48,365 bases of DNA from Streptomyces hilarionis (GCF_024539675.1 NZ_JAHHIT010000078.1:1-48365), one strand, 5' to 3'; shown: positions 1 through 8,597, numbered from the stretch's first letter. Numbers and translations: made by a program. The notes: a model not told the origin generated them from the letters alone.

Positions 1-171
1 CCTCCCCACCCCGGCGGCCGCGCCCCGGGGAAACCCCTGGGGCACACCCCTGAACAACCACTGAATCCAGCACCGTTGCTCCCCTTAGGGGATGTCACAG
101 CTCGGCAGCAAAGCGGTGCGCGAACGTCGGCCCCGGCACGTCACTCGACGGGACCAGGTACGTTCGAAGAC

Positions 172-1182
172 GTGGCTGGATTCAGGATCGGACGCGGCGG
201 CCGGGACAACCGCGCCCCGCAAACGCGACCGCAACACCCTCCGTACGGGCAGCAGGCGCCCCAGGGACCGGCGCGGCCCTCGGGCCCGGCGGGTCCCTCA
301 GGGCCCGCGGGCCCCTCGGGGCCGTCCTACGGCTACCCGTCTGCCCAGCAGCCGTACCCGCCGCAGCGGCCGCAGTACGGCGGCGCGGGGGGCGGCCAGT
401 GGCCGCAGGCCAACGGCGGCGGTCACGGCGGCCGCAACGGCGACGAGCCGGAGTACTTCGGCGGCGACGCCCCCTACGGGGCGCCCGGCGGTCCCGGCGC
501 CGGCGGCGCCCCGCACGACCCGTACGCCGCGAACAACCCGGGCCACACCCAGGCCTTCTCGATCGACGAGCACAACCGCTACGACCAGTACAACCAGGGC
601 GGCACGTACCACGCCGGCTCGGCCCCGGCCGGCCCCGTCGGTCCGCGCCTGCACTGGAAGGAACTGATCAGGGGCGTCGTCCTCGCCCCCCAGCAGACCT
701 TCCTGCGGATGCGGGACTACACGATGTGGGGCCCCGCCCTCGTCGTCACGTTCCTCTACGGTCTGCTCGCCGTCTTCGGCTTCGACGGCGCACGCGAGGA
801 CGCGATCAACGCGACCCTCTCCAACGCCATCCCCATCGTCCTGACGACGGCCGTCGCGATGGTGCTGAGCTCGTTCATCCTGGGCGTGGTCACCCACACC
901 CTGGCCCGGCAGCTCGGCGGAGACGGCGCCTGGCAGCCCACGGTCGGCCTCTCCATGCTGATCATGTCCCTCACGGACGCGCCGCGCCTCGTCTTCGCGA
1001 TGTTCTTCGGCGGCGACGCCTCGTTCGTCCAGCTGCTGGGCTGGGCGACCTGGGTGGCGGCCGGCGCCCTCCTCACCCTCATGGTGAGCCGCTCCCACGA
1101 CCTCCCGTGGCCGAAGGCGCTGGGCGCGTCGTCGATCCAGCTGATCGCCCTGCTGTCGATCGTGAAGCTGGGCACCTTCTAG
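172..1182 (+). CDS. Yip1-family integral membrane protein
   Basis: The first 150 or so residues are low-complexity (Gly, Pro, Gln, Tyr: repeated GPAGPSG and PPYGQQ-like stretches) and the last 170 form several hydrophobic segments beginning after HWKELIRGVVLAPQQTFLRMR. This layout, a disordered proline-rich cytoplasmic tail followed by a Yip1-like membrane domain, is common in Streptomyces; its function is not established. I chose the GTG at 172 (VAGFRIGRGG) because related proteins start with this phrase; the open frame reaches back to 76 but that leader looks non-coding. A strong hairpin follows the stop, so the gene is probably monocistronic. The membrane-protein call is secure, the precise role is not. 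Confidence 0.8.
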   Translation: MAGFRIGRGGRDNRAPQTRPQHPPYGQQAPQGPARPSGPAGPSGPAGPSGPSYGYPSAQQPYPPQRPQYGGAGGGQWPQANGGGHGGRNGDEPEYFGGDAPYGAPGGPGAGGAPHDPYAANNPGHTQAFSIDEHNRYDQYNQGGTYHAGSAPAGPVGPRLHWKELIRGVVLAPQQTFLRMRDYTMWGPALVVTFLYGLLAVFGFDGAREDAINATLSNAIPIVLTTAVAMVLSSFILGVVTHTLARQLGGDGAWQPTVGLSMLIMSLTDAPRLVFAMFFGGDASFVQLLGWATWVAAGALLTLMVSRSHDLPWPKALGASSIQLIALLSIVKLGTF

Positions 1183-1199
1183 CACGCGGTCACCCGAGA

Positions 1200-1229
1200 G
1201 GCCCCCGAGGACGATGTCCCGGGGGCCTT
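1200..1229 (+). terminator. Hairpin terminator after the Yip1-like gene
   Basis: GGCCCCCG (1200-1207) pairs with CGGGGGCC (1220-1227) across a 12-nt loop, 18 nt after the stop codon. There is only a short TT after the stem, as is usual for streptomycete terminators. Confidence 0.7.
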
Positions 1230-1383
1230 GTCCATGCCCGGTTCCCCGCACACAGGATGACGCTCCGCAACTCACACACGCCCATTCAGGTCACATAAGC
1301 CGCATGTCGCATCACCATGACTACGGAGGGTCAGATAACGTGACCACTCCCTTCGCCTACCGCTCGTCTCCCGGGGAGTGCAC

Positions 1384-2190
1384 GTGAAATCTCGCTTCGG
1401 CACAGGACGGTTCGGCTTCACCCGCTCGAGACGGTGGCCGGTGCTCGTCGCGGCCCTGCTGGTCGCCCTCGTCTCGGCGTTCCTTCCGGGCCCGGCCTCG
1501 GCCGGCACCGACGACGGCCGCACCCCGGTGGACCACTGGGGCGTGATCACGCGCAACACGATCGGCTCGCCCGTCGCCGCGCTCCGCAACGGCCCCTACG
1601 GCTCCTTCGACGTGACGGGCACCTCCGCGAGACCGCCGTACGGCCGGGGCAGCCTCGGCATCGAGGTCGCGGACAGATCCACCACGCTGTCACCGCCCAG
1701 CGAGAAGGTGGACTTCGGCAACGAGGTCGACTTCCGCGGCAAGTCGCTGCTGGGGCTGCGACGGGTCGGCTTCCACGTGTTCCAGACGGGCGAGAACGTC
1801 TCCTACGGCGGCCCGACGAACATGCCGAACATCAGGTTCGAGATCGACCCGAACGTGAACTCCACCGACGACTACTCCACGGCGGTGTGGGTGCCGGCCG
1901 CCTCCCCGGTGACCAACGCCTGGAGCCCGTTCCTCGACGCCACGACGACCGGCTACTGGTACCTCACGGGCAACACCGGCACCACCACGGGCTGCACCCA
2001 GGCCGCCCGCTGCACCTTCGCCGCACTGAAGGCCGCGTTCACGACCCGCAACGCCAGGCCGACCGTCTACACGGTCGCCGTGGGCAAGGGCCGCGACTTC
2101 CTCTGGGTCGGCGCGGTCGACGGCCTCCGCCTCAACGACTACGTCTACGACTTCGAACCGGACGGCGTCAGAACGCTGCACAAGAGGTGA
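1384..2190 (+). CDS. Secreted protein of unknown function
   Basis: The N-terminus has a classic Sec signal peptide: basic region (KSRFGTGRFGFTRSRRW), hydrophobic core (PVLVAALLVALVSAFL) and an ASA cleavage motif before GTDDGRTP. The mature part of about 230 residues is rich in Gly, Thr and aromatic residues and has one Cys pair (GCTQAARC) that could form a disulfide. I do not recognise the family. GTG at 1384 is preferred over GTG 1378 because GGGGAG (1373-1378) is then a Shine-Dalgarno with 5-nt spacing. The gene is convergent with the phosphoribosyltransferase fragment that follows. Likely an exported protein; no catalytic motif seen. Confidence 0.75.
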   Translation: MKSRFGTGRFGFTRSRRWPVLVAALLVALVSAFLPGPASAGTDDGRTPVDHWGVITRNTIGSPVAALRNGPYGSFDVTGTSARPPYGRGSLGIEVADRSTTLSPPSEKVDFGNEVDFRGKSLLGLRRVGFHVFQTGENVSYGGPTNMPNIRFEIDPNVNSTDDYSTAVWVPAASPVTNAWSPFLDATTTGYWYLTGNTGTTTGCTQAARCTFAALKAAFTTRNARPTVYTVAVGKGRDFLWVGAVDGLRLNDYVYDFEPDGVRTLHKR

Positions 2191-2241
2191 CGCCCACGAG
2201 CCCGGCGCCCGCCCGCCCGTCCGTCCCGGACGAACGCCCGG

Positions 2242-2592
2242 TCAGAGAGCTTCGCGGGACGGCGTGACCGGCTCCCCGGACCTGCGCACCACTGGCAGGA
2301 CACTCCACGGGAAGTTGATCCAGTCGTCCGTGCGCTTCCACACGTACTCGCACTTCACGAGCGACTGGGTCTTCTCGTAGACGACGGCGCTGCGCACCTC
2401 CGCGACGGCGTCCAGGCAGAAGTCGCGCACCAGCTTCAGCGTCTTGCCCGTGTCGGCGACGTCGTCGGTGATGAGGACCTTCTTGTCGGAGAAGTCGATC
2501 ACGTCGGGGACGGGCGCGAGCATGACGGGCATGTCCAGCGTGGTCCCGACGCCGGTGTAGAACTCCACGTTAAAGTCCAGAGGCGCAATCAC
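2242..2592 (-). pseudogene. 3' half of a phosphoribosyltransferase gene split by AICE1
   Basis: From residue 8 onward (NVEFYTGVGTT...) this is the C-terminal half of a purine-type phosphoribosyltransferase, with the PRPP-binding loop VLITDDVADTGKT. The other half lies at 17294-17569, on the far side of the integrated element. The first residues (GTG ATT GCG CCT CTG GAC TTT) are encoded by the element, so any translation here would use an element-supplied start. The PPi-loop motif (SIARGGVF) is on the other half, so neither piece has a full active site. Joining the halves at the 10-bp core keeps the reading frame (AAC GTG GAG T in both) and gives about 191 residues. Identity as a split gene is clear; loss of function is inferred. 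Confidence 0.88.
2562..2571. other. AICE1 left attachment core
   Basis: ACTCCACGTT here and at 17314-17323. Outside the core lies phosphoribosyltransferase sequence on each side; inside lies element DNA. The identical block is short (10 bp), although the crossover requirement may involve diverged flanks. Confidence 0.75.
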
Positions 2593-2619
2593 CAGGCAGT
2601 TTGCCTAGCAATTGCGCCT
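2581..2619. repeat. Inverted repeat at the left end of AICE1
   Basis: AGGCGCAAT (2581-2589) pairs with ATTGCGCCT (2611-2619); nested inside, AGGCA (2594-2598) pairs with TGCCT (2602-2606). It lies between the att core and the end of int, so it may act as the int terminator, an accessory-protein binding site, or both. It also contains the GTG that could start the phosphoribosyltransferase fragment. Confidence 0.6.
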
Positions 2620-2621
2620 CA

Positions 2622-2659
2622 ACTCAGCACCTACTCAGCACACCTTGCCGAGTCAGCAC
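2622..2659. other. AICE1 left integrase arm-type repeats
   Basis: ACTCAGCAC occurs at 2622-2630 and 2633-2641 (11-bp spacing, about one helical turn) and AGTCAGCAC at 2651-2659. Matching repeats occur near the right end (17173-17192), and one more lies just upstream of int (3905-3913). Paired repeats at both ends of a tyrosine-integrase element are the expected pattern for arm-binding sites; the copy in front of int could allow autoregulation. Confidence 0.6.
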
Positions 2660-2662
2660 CAC

Positions 2663-3880
2663 CTACGCCGAGCGGATCCGGCTGAGCGACTCGGAGAGAT
2701 CACGGGCGACTGCCCGCGCCACGGCGCCCTTGATCCGCTCCTCAGCACCGGGCAGAAGATGGATGTACACCGTCTCAGTGGTCTTGCTGCTGGCGTGCCC
2801 CATCCACACCGCAAGCTCCGGGAGCGGGACGCCGGCCGCGATCGCCACCGAGGCGAAGTAGTGCCGGAGGGACTTCGGGGTGAGGCCCCGATGCTTCAGC
2901 CCCGCATCCTCGGTCGCCTTGTTCCACCGGTCGGCGAAGGTCGTCCGCGACGGGAAGCGGTTAGCGTACGTCTCGGACTCGTAGAACCACCCCTCATCCC
3001 CCCAGGTGCCATACGTGGCGATGTGGGTGCGCCATGCCTCATCAGTGATCTCCGGAACCGGAACTCTGCGGCCCGTCCTGGACCACTTCACCTCTTCCCG
3101 GATCGCCGTTCCCCGTCCTGCACCCTCGTTCGCGCCGAACGTGGAGAGCTGGGCGTTGACCTTCACGAACCCGGTGCCTTGCTCCCACTTCTGCTCGCAC
3201 AGCGCCAACGCCTCACCGACACGGAGGCCGCATCCCGCCATGCTCCAGACGACCGAACGGTAGTAGGGCTTGATCTCCTCGAAGATCGCCTCAACCTCAC
3301 CGGTCGTCGGCACTTCGGCCGGATCGATCGGACGGTAGGCGGGTCCCTTGCGCTTACGTGCCTCTGCCTTCTTGCAGGGGTTGCGCGGGATGATCTCGGC
3401 CGTCCACGCGTACTTGAAGAGCGAGGCCAGGACGACCTTTCGCGTGTGGATGCCGTACGGCTTGTACCCCCGCTCCTTCTGAAGCGTCTCCCACCTGGCG
3501 ATGTCGCTTGCCGTGATGGCACCGATGGGACGGGGGCCGAAGAACTCCGCGTAATGGTTCTTGAAGATGCTCGCGTACTGCGCGCGCGACGATGGGGCCA
3601 ACTGGTCCTCGTCCGACCCCGCGTTCAGCCACTCGTCCCAGACGTCGGCGAACGTCCGCTTGGACTGCTCGGGTTCGATGTACGACCCGGTGTCCTTGTC
3701 GCGTTCGACCTTCCGTTCCCACTTGACGGCTAACTTCTTGCCGGTTGCCCCTGACTCGAACGACTTCTCCCGCTGCCGCCCCGAGCGACCGCCAGGCTCA
3801 CGCCAGCGCGTTATCCAGGGATGCGGACACCGGTCCCATGCCGTGACGGGACAGTCGCATCGCTTGATGATCGAACCCAT
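2663..3880 (-). CDS. int: Tyrosine recombinase (AICE1 integrase)
   Basis: About 405 residues. A Cys-containing N-terminal segment (KRCDCPVTAWDRCPHPW) leads into a SAM-like core-binding domain (TFADVWDEWLNAG...) and a C-terminal catalytic domain. Catalytic residues are visible: Arg in GCGLRVGEAL (about R220), SLRHYF (about R339), WMGH (about H362) and the nucleophile in ETVYIHL (about Y372). Such enzymes integrate and excise the element at att. ATG 3880 is preferred over the upstream GTG at 3916 because AAGGGGG precedes it at suitable spacing. It follows the xis gene by about 50 bp; the gap holds an arm-type repeat (3905-3913). It is probably co-transcribed with xis and rep but may also have its own promoter. 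Confidence 0.92.
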   Translation of the reverse strand: MGSIIKRCDCPVTAWDRCPHPWITRWREPGGRSGRQREKSFESGATGKKLAVKWERKVERDKDTGSYIEPEQSKRTFADVWDEWLNAGSDEDQLAPSSRAQYASIFKNHYAEFFGPRPIGAITASDIARWETLQKERGYKPYGIHTRKVVLASLFKYAWTAEIIPRNPCKKAEARKRKGPAYRPIDPAEVPTTGEVEAIFEEIKPYYRSVVWSMAGCGLRVGEALALCEQKWEQGTGFVKVNAQLSTFGANEGAGRGTAIREEVKWSRTGRRVPVPEITDEAWRTHIATYGTWGDEGWFYESETYANRFPSRTTFADRWNKATEDAGLKHRGLTPKSLRHYFASVAIAAGVPLPELAVWMGHASSKTTETVYIHLLPGAEERIKGAVARAVARDLSESLSRIRSA

Positions 3881-3929
3881 GAGAGGGCCCCCTTCGTTCG
3901 ACCTACTCAGCACCAATATTCTATACGTG

Positions 3930-4112
3930 CTAGTTGACGATGCGTTGGCTTAACCAAGATTCCAAGTCCCTTTCGCGGAAGCGGAGATGCTTGCCAACGC
4001 GGTAGCCAGTCAGCCCCCACCTCCTCCAACTGCCGTAGAGGGTGTGCAGGGACACGCCCAGGAACTCGGCAGTCTGAGCAGGCGTCAGAAGCCGGTTCGA
4101 GCCGCCTCTCAT
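3930..4112 (-). CDS. xis: Excisionase-like helix-turn-helix protein
   Basis: A 60-residue protein made almost entirely of a MerR/HTH_17-type DNA-binding domain: LLTPAQTAEFLGVSLHTLYGSWRRWGL, then GYRVGKHLRFRERDLESWL. These small proteins act as recombination directionality factors for AICE integrases, bending DNA near att so that excision is favoured. The ATG overlaps the rep stop codon (ATGA), so rep and xis are translationally coupled; int follows. This order, rep-xis-int, is the same as in pSAM2-type elements and in the second element of this window. The xis role is inferred from fold and position. Confidence 0.85.
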   Translation of the reverse strand: MRGGSNRLLTPAQTAEFLGVSLHTLYGSWRRWGLTGYRVGKHLRFRERDLESWLSQRIVN

Positions 4113-5521
4113 GCGCGCTCACCCCCCTTGCACGCGTCGCGGGCGGCTTCTCGGTTGGAGGCGAGATCTTCGGCGACTCCGGCCGCGATGAGGGCCGCGC
4201 CGGGGGTGTGGCCGGAGCCGACGTAGCGCCAGTTGCGTTCTGTGATCGCTTCGGGGGTGTCGGAGTGGCCCACGTGATGGGCGCGTTCAGCGCGCAGCGC
4301 GGCGTACGTCGTGGAGTAGGCGCGGGATTTGGTGAGGATGTGGCCCCGGTAGCCGAGGGTGTGAGTCCAGGCCCGGAGACGGAGAGGCTCGTACTCGGGG
4401 AGGCCGCCAAGACGCCAACACGTCCCCATGAGCATGCGGACGTGTGCGCTGACAGGTGCCGACCTGACTTCGGCCCAGGTGGTGAGCGGATGGTCGAGGC
4501 CGGCGCCGGTCTCACTCGCCCCCTTGGTCACGTACTTGGCGACGTAAGCGGCCACAGCGTCGTCATCAGGCCCGTCACCGTCGCTGTGCAGTGGCCGGGC
4601 GTCGATCTGATCACCCCAACGCAAGGCCTGTTCACCAACTGCAGGGCTATAGGACGAGCAAACCAGGACCCGCCGGGCAGACTTGCGCACCGCATCGGTG
4701 AGGAGTCGCACGGTGGCCCAGGCGGGGGGTTCGTCGGCGGATCCGGCCGGTCCGTCGAGGCGGACAACCGCATGGACGTGGACGGCCGCCCGCTTCTGAT
4801 ACTCGGCGACGCGGGCGAAGGAGAGTCGGGCGTGGTCGGCGAAGTGGGACTGAACAAGGCCGACGGAGGAGGCGAGCCGCCGCCGCACGTCGATCACGAA
4901 CCGGTCCCACAACTTGGAGGCGTACGCGTGCCAGAGGACGTGGCCGGTGTAGTCGTAGCAGTCGGAGCAGAGCGGTTGGCCCACGATCGGGGCATCCGAG
5001 GCGTGGAGCGTGCCGCAGCCGAGGGGGCGTCCGTGCTCACAGGTGCCGCCGTCGCGACGGGGGCGGCACTGTCCCCCAGCACGGTGGACGGGGCCGAAGG
5101 AGGGGGCAGTAAGGGTGACGAACAGCCGAGGCCGGTACCGGACGGCGGCGGGAACGCTCCTGCCGCCAAGGAGGCCGGCGCGGACGAGGTGATAGGTGTC
5201 TCCAGCGTGGAGGCGGGAGCAGGCCGGGCAAATGGTCGCGCGGCGGTTGCGGCAGCGGACGAGGAGCCGTTCGCCAGGTTCGTTGCTGGTGTCGTAGTGA
5301 TGGAGGATTTCACCGGTCGCGCCGTCCAGGGTGGTGGTGTAGCCGGAGAGGTGGACGGGGTGAGCGCATCCGCCCGTGGCGGTGATCTGCTCCAGCCAAC
5401 GGGAGAACTGCGGATCTTGTGCGAGGCGGATCGCGTCACGGTCGGTTTCGGGGAGCTGACGCAGGCGCGCCGCGCGGTCGAGAACGGCGCGCCTGTCAGC
5501 CGGGGTGTAGTGCGGGGTGAT
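4109..5521 (-). CDS. RepSA-type replication initiator, putative AUC start
   Basis: A rolling-circle-type initiator: Cys pairs in the N-terminal half (CRNRRATICPACSRLH), an HUH-like motif in KRAAVHVHAVVR, and a tyrosine motif in AYVAKYVTKG that would nick the origin. The C-terminal part (TLGYRGHILTKSRAYSTT) is typical of AICE Rep proteins. No ATG, GTG or TTG lies in frame between a GTG at 5701, buried in the preceding small gene, and the conserved region. Instead GGAAGG (5530-5535) stands 8 nt before ATC ACC CCG at 5521. The second element's rep has the same arrangement, so I place the start at ATC 5521 (470 residues). The function call is secure, the start is not. Confidence 0.85.
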   Translation of the reverse strand: MTPHYTPADRRAVLDRAARLRQLPETDRDAIRLAQDPQFSRWLEQITATGGCAHPVHLSGYTTTLDGATGEILHHYDTSNEPGERLLVRCRNRRATICPACSRLHAGDTYHLVRAGLLGGRSVPAAVRYRPRLFVTLTAPSFGPVHRAGGQCRPRRDGGTCEHGRPLGCGTLHASDAPIVGQPLCSDCYDYTGHVLWHAYASKLWDRFVIDVRRRLASSVGLVQSHFADHARLSFARVAEYQKRAAVHVHAVVRLDGPAGSADEPPAWATVRLLTDAVRKSARRVLVCSSYSPAVGEQALRWGDQIDARPLHSDGDGPDDDAVAAYVAKYVTKGASETGAGLDHPLTTWAEVRSAPVSAHVRMLMGTCWRLGGLPEYEPLRLRAWTHTLGYRGHILTKSRAYSTTYAALRAERAHHVGHSDTPEAITERNWRYVGSGHTPGAALIAAGVAEDLASNREAARDACKGGERA

Positions 5522-5630
5522 GGTGGTGGCCTTCCGGAGTGGGCCGCCGCAGCGGCAGGGATGTAGGTGGGTGGTGCGAGGAGGGGCATGGGGATCACTC
5601 CCTACGTCGTCGGGTGTGGTGGCGGGGGGT

Positions 5631-5744
5631 TCAGCGGATGGTGCCGGTACCGCGGCAGACGCGGCAGCGCCGGACCCGTCCGGTCCAGGTCTTGCGGGCA
5701 CCGTCCCCCTTGCAGTGGGGGCACCTCACGCGAGGCATGGGCAT
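5631..5744 (-). CDS. Small zinc-ribbon protein of the AICE transfer region
   Basis: A 37-residue reading frame with two CxxC-type knuckles (RCPHCKGDG and RCRVCRGTG), like the DnaJ central zinc finger. It starts at ATG 5744 (MPMPRVRCPHC) with AGAGGA upstream, or at ATG 5738. It lies between the small membrane protein gene and rep, all on the same strand. Tiny Cys-rich proteins are often encoded next to spd genes in streptomycete plasmids, but their role is unknown. It is too short for most gene callers; the regular Cys spacing is the main support. Confidence 0.65.
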   Translation of the reverse strand: MPMPRVRCPHCKGDGARKTWTGRVRRCRVCRGTGTIR

Positions 5745-5764
5745 GGTCGGGGTGTCCTCTCTGC

Positions 5765-5962
5765 TCAGGTGTGGGAGAAGCCGCTGATGAACCAGGTCAC
5801 GAGCCCGTGGATGGTGAAGACCACAGGGGTCTGTCCGAGGTAGACGCCGAAGAGGCCGACGCAGACCGCTTCCCAGGCGCGTACGTCGCGGGAGCGGACG
5901 AGGAGGACGGTGATGATCCCGAAGATCACCGCGAACGTGAATGCCGTACCTTCGCTGATCAC
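5765..5962 (-). CDS. Small membrane protein, Spd-like
   Basis: 65 residues with two strongly hydrophobic segments (FTFAVIFGIITVLLV and AVCVGLFGVYLGQTPVVFTI). The start GTG overlaps the traB stop codon (GTGA), so it is translationally coupled to the translocase. Small membrane proteins in this position are the Spd (plasmid spread) proteins thought to help move transferred DNA across septa within recipient mycelium. The second element encodes a comparable 64-residue protein at 21952-22146. Spread function is inferred from position and membrane character. Confidence 0.7.
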   Translation of the reverse strand: MISEGTAFTFAVIFGIITVLLVRSRDVRAWEAVCVGLFGVYLGQTPVVFTIHGLVTWFISGFSHT

Positions 5963-7260
5963 TTGCTCTCTCCTTCCAGGACCGCGAGCGCGCGGCCGAC
6001 GAGGGGCAGTTCCGGGGTCATCGCGCTGTACTTCCGGGCCGTGGCCACGGCCTCATCGGTGGGGGTGAGGTGGGAGCGGGCACGGCTCCATCCGCCGTCC
6101 GGCCCGGTGCACACGGCCACCCCGCGCTCTTCCGGGGTGATGGCTTGGGCGACGGCGACGGCGTCTTTGTTGAGATCGCCGAGGGTCATTTCGGCGGTGC
6201 CGGGGTCGTTGACCCGGTGGCAGATCCGGCCCCCGAGCTGGGCCCGGAGTGCGGTGACGCCGGGGCCGAGGTCGGATCCGACGCGTTGGCCAGCCACGAC
6301 CAGGTGAATGCCGAGAGCGGCACCGAGCTGGGCGAGGCGTAGCAGGAGGGTGGAGCACTGTTCGGCTTCCGCTTTGCTTTCGCGGGTGACGTCGGACAGG
6401 TACAGCTCTGCGATCTCGTCGATCAGGACGACGACCGGGACCGGGCGGAGCTTGTCCGGGAGCTCCCAGATGGAGCGGACCCCGGCCGACCGGCAGGCAC
6501 TCATCCGGTCCTGCATGTCGACGACGAGGGCGGCGAGCACCGCGACTGCCTCACGGCGACACGTGGCCAGTGCGCTAAGTCGTCCGGCGAAGAGGCCGAG
6601 TTCCATGCCGCCCTTGCAGTCGATGCCGACCAGGGCGACGCGCTGTGTGGCGAGTTGGGTGATGAGCCGGGCCAACAACGTCGACTTGCCCGAGCGGGTA
6701 GCCCCGGTGATGAGCCAGTGCGGGACCAGGCGCAGGTTCATCACCCATGCCCCGCCGGTCTCCAGTGCGCCGATGAGGGCGGACAGGAGTTCGGCCGGGG
6801 CGGTAGCTAAGCCGGGCCGCTGAAGAGGGTCATGGGCCATGGCGGTCAGCAGCACGAGCCCGCGCTCGGGCGAGGTGACCCGCACCGCGTGCATCTTCCA
6901 TGCGTGCACGAAGGCGTCCGCCGCCTTCAGGTACGTCGCCGGGGTCTGGCCCGCGTGCAGCCGCACCACCACGGACAACCCCATGGGGGTGACGCGCGGG
7001 AAGGAGCAGCGCGGAGCCACCGGGCGCACCGGGTCCCCCTTGACCAGCAGGTGACCGACGAGGGTCCGAGCCGGGAGCCGCGACACGGCCAGGTCGTTGA
7101 GGACGGCGACCCGCCGCCAGGTGAACACCACCCGCCAGGCAGTCACTGGGTAGCCGACGACGTACCAGTGCCAGACCGGGCGGTGCCGGCGCACCAGGTC
7201 ACCGACGACGAGCATCCAGGCGAGCACGGCCAGGGCGAAGGCGAGCACGATCGGTCCCAT
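5959..7260 (-). CDS. traB: TraB-type FtsK/SpoIIIE DNA translocase
   Basis: About 433 residues. Two N-terminal hydrophobic segments (IVLAFALAVLAWMLVV and HWYVVGYPVTAWRVVF) anchor the protein; the cytosolic motor has Walker A GATRSGKST and Walker B VVVLIDEIAEL, followed by the FtsK-like LVVAGQRVGSD and GRICHRVND segments. In actinomycetes a single TraB hexamer pumps double-stranded DNA to the recipient, recognising short clt repeats. ATG 7260 overlaps the stop of the upstream gene (ATGA); the open frame extends further upstream but that part has shadow composition. It is the transfer motor of AICE1. Confidence 0.9.
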   Translation of the reverse strand: MGPIVLAFALAVLAWMLVVGDLVRRHRPVWHWYVVGYPVTAWRVVFTWRRVAVLNDLAVSRLPARTLVGHLLVKGDPVRPVAPRCSFPRVTPMGLSVVVRLHAGQTPATYLKAADAFVHAWKMHAVRVTSPERGLVLLTAMAHDPLQRPGLATAPAELLSALIGALETGGAWVMNLRLVPHWLITGATRSGKSTLLARLITQLATQRVALVGIDCKGGMELGLFAGRLSALATCRREAVAVLAALVVDMQDRMSACRSAGVRSIWELPDKLRPVPVVVLIDEIAELYLSDVTRESKAEAEQCSTLLLRLAQLGAALGIHLVVAGQRVGSDLGPGVTALRAQLGGRICHRVNDPGTAEMTLGDLNKDAVAVAQAITPEERGVAVCTGPDGGWSRARSHLTPTDEAVATARKYSAMTPELPLVGRALAVLEGESK

Positions 7261-7610
7261 CAGGCGCCACCGCCCTTGACCTGTGCCGCCGGGGTGCCGT
7301 GCACGGGGGTGATGGCGTCGGCTCGGAAGCTGACGCCGTGCCGGTCGCCCATGGCCCACATGAACGCCACCAGGCCGGTGACCTTCACGATCTGTCCCTC
7401 GTCGATGCCCTTCGGTTCGCCGCTGACGGCGATCTCGATCACGGAGATCCGCCGCCGGTCCTGCCGCACAGTTACGGCCACGGTGTAGACGGGGTTGCCG
7501 TCGCGGTCCTTCTTCACCTCCTGCGTCTCGGTGTTGCTGATCTTCACTTCCGGAGCGATGGCGCACCGCAGTACGCCCAGCCGCGCCGTGTCCACGGGAA
7601 TGGACTGCAT
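7260..7610 (-). CDS. SCO3933-family protein upstream of traB
   Basis: A 116-residue soluble protein, MQSIPVDTARLGVLRC..., with a beta-rich pattern and the closing phrase VSFRADAITP. NCBI uses the name SCO3933 family regulatory protein for such genes, which sit directly in front of traB in many AICEs. The start ATG at 7610 is chosen because MQSIPVDT is the usual family start; an upstream in-frame start (7658) adds unconserved residues. It is the first gene of the leftward transfer operon and faces the GntR gene across an operator-rich gap. The molecular role is unknown. Confidence 0.75.
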   Translation of the reverse strand: MQSIPVDTARLGVLRCAIAPEVKISNTETQEVKKDRDGNPVYTVAVTVRQDRRRISVIEIAVSGEPKGIDEGQIVKVTGLVAFMWAMGDRHGVSFRADAITPVHGTPAAQVKGGGA

Positions 7611-7647
7611 TTCTTCGGCCTCCCTGGCCATCAGACGTCGGTCATAT

Positions 7648-7734
7648 GCTGACGTCACTTGTTCTTACGAGTGACGAGTTTGGAGTGCTGTACGGCAAGA
7701 GTGCAACTACTTATGCTGACGAGTGACGTCGCAT
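7648..7734. promoter_or_regulatory. Divergent promoter/operator region of AICE1
   Basis: Between the leftward transfer operon and the rightward GntR gene. GTCACT (7654-7659) and AGTGAC (7670-7675) form an inverted repeat around a 10-nt spacer, and GCTGACG followed by GTCA or AGTGACG recurs near 7648 and 7716. KorSA/TraR-type GntR repressors bind such repeats to shut off transfer genes and themselves. Binding is inferred. Confidence 0.5.
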
Positions 7735-7775
7735 GAGCGACGTGCCTACGACCCCGACCCGTCGGAGATGCCCAA

Positions 7776-8555
7776 ATGTCGGAGATCCAGCGCCCCGGAG
7801 CCCTCTACCAGCAGGTGGCCGCGGCCATCCGCGAAGCGATCCTGTCGGGTGAGTTCGCCCCCGAGTCGCTGTTGCCGTCCGAAGCACAGCTCATGGCCCG
7901 CTACGCCGTATCCCGCCCGACTGTCCGCAACGCCATCGCAGCTCTGCGCGCGGAAGGACTGATCGCTGTCCAGCACGGCAAGGGCAGCTTCGTACGCTCC
8001 GACGGACAGCCGGCGCTGACGCTGGAACGTCGTATCAGCCGCACGTCGGATGGGAAGTTCGTCATGCCCAACGGTGACGTCTGGCAGGAGACCGAAGAAG
8101 CGAGCGCCTACCGGACCCACACCACCAAGGCCACCGGCCGACTTCTGCAACTCGCCAAAGAGGAAGCCCTGTTTGGATGTGATCGGCTGCTGTTCGACCC
8201 GAGCAGCGGCACACGGGCGATGCACCGCACACTCATCCCGTTCGCCGTCGCCGAAACGGTTCCGATGCTGGCCGAGGAGCCGTGTAAGCGCCCGGCCGCG
8301 TTCTACCGGCAGCTCACCGACGACGGCCACAAGCTCACCTGGTCCGAGACCGTACGCGCCCGCATGCCCCTGCCCGACGAGCGCACCACGCTCCAGCTCC
8401 CCGACGCGACCCCGATCCTGCACCTGGCCCGCGTCACCCACGACACCGACGACCGGCCCCTGATCCTCGAAGAACTCCGCATCGGAGCCGACCGTGCCGA
8501 ACTCGCCTACCGGCTCACCGCCGACAAGCAGCCCGCACGACGCACCAAGGCCTGA
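7776..8555 (+). CDS. GntR-family regulator with UTRA domain (KorSA/TraR-like)
   Basis: 259 residues. The N-terminal winged helix (LYQQVAAAIREAILSGEFAPESLLPSEAQLMARYAVSRPTVRNAIAAL...GSFV) is followed by a UTRA ligand-binding domain (about residues 95-245). In pSAM2-like elements a protein of this type (KorSA) represses the activator or transfer genes and keeps the element integrated. It is divergent from the transfer operon, with palindromic sites between. GGAG stands 7 nt upstream of the ATG. The regulated operon and the inducing ligand are unknown. Confidence 0.88.
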   Translation: MSEIQRPGALYQQVAAAIREAILSGEFAPESLLPSEAQLMARYAVSRPTVRNAIAALRAEGLIAVQHGKGSFVRSDGQPALTLERRISRTSDGKFVMPNGDVWQETEEASAYRTHTTKATGRLLQLAKEEALFGCDRLLFDPSSGTRAMHRTLIPFAVAETVPMLAEEPCKRPAAFYRQLTDDGHKLTWSETVRARMPLPDERTTLQLPDATPILHLARVTHDTDDRPLILEELRIGADRAELAYRLTADKQPARRTKA

Positions 8556-8597
8556 GCGGCGAGCCCCATCGGTCGAAACAGCCTTTACTTCCTCAAG

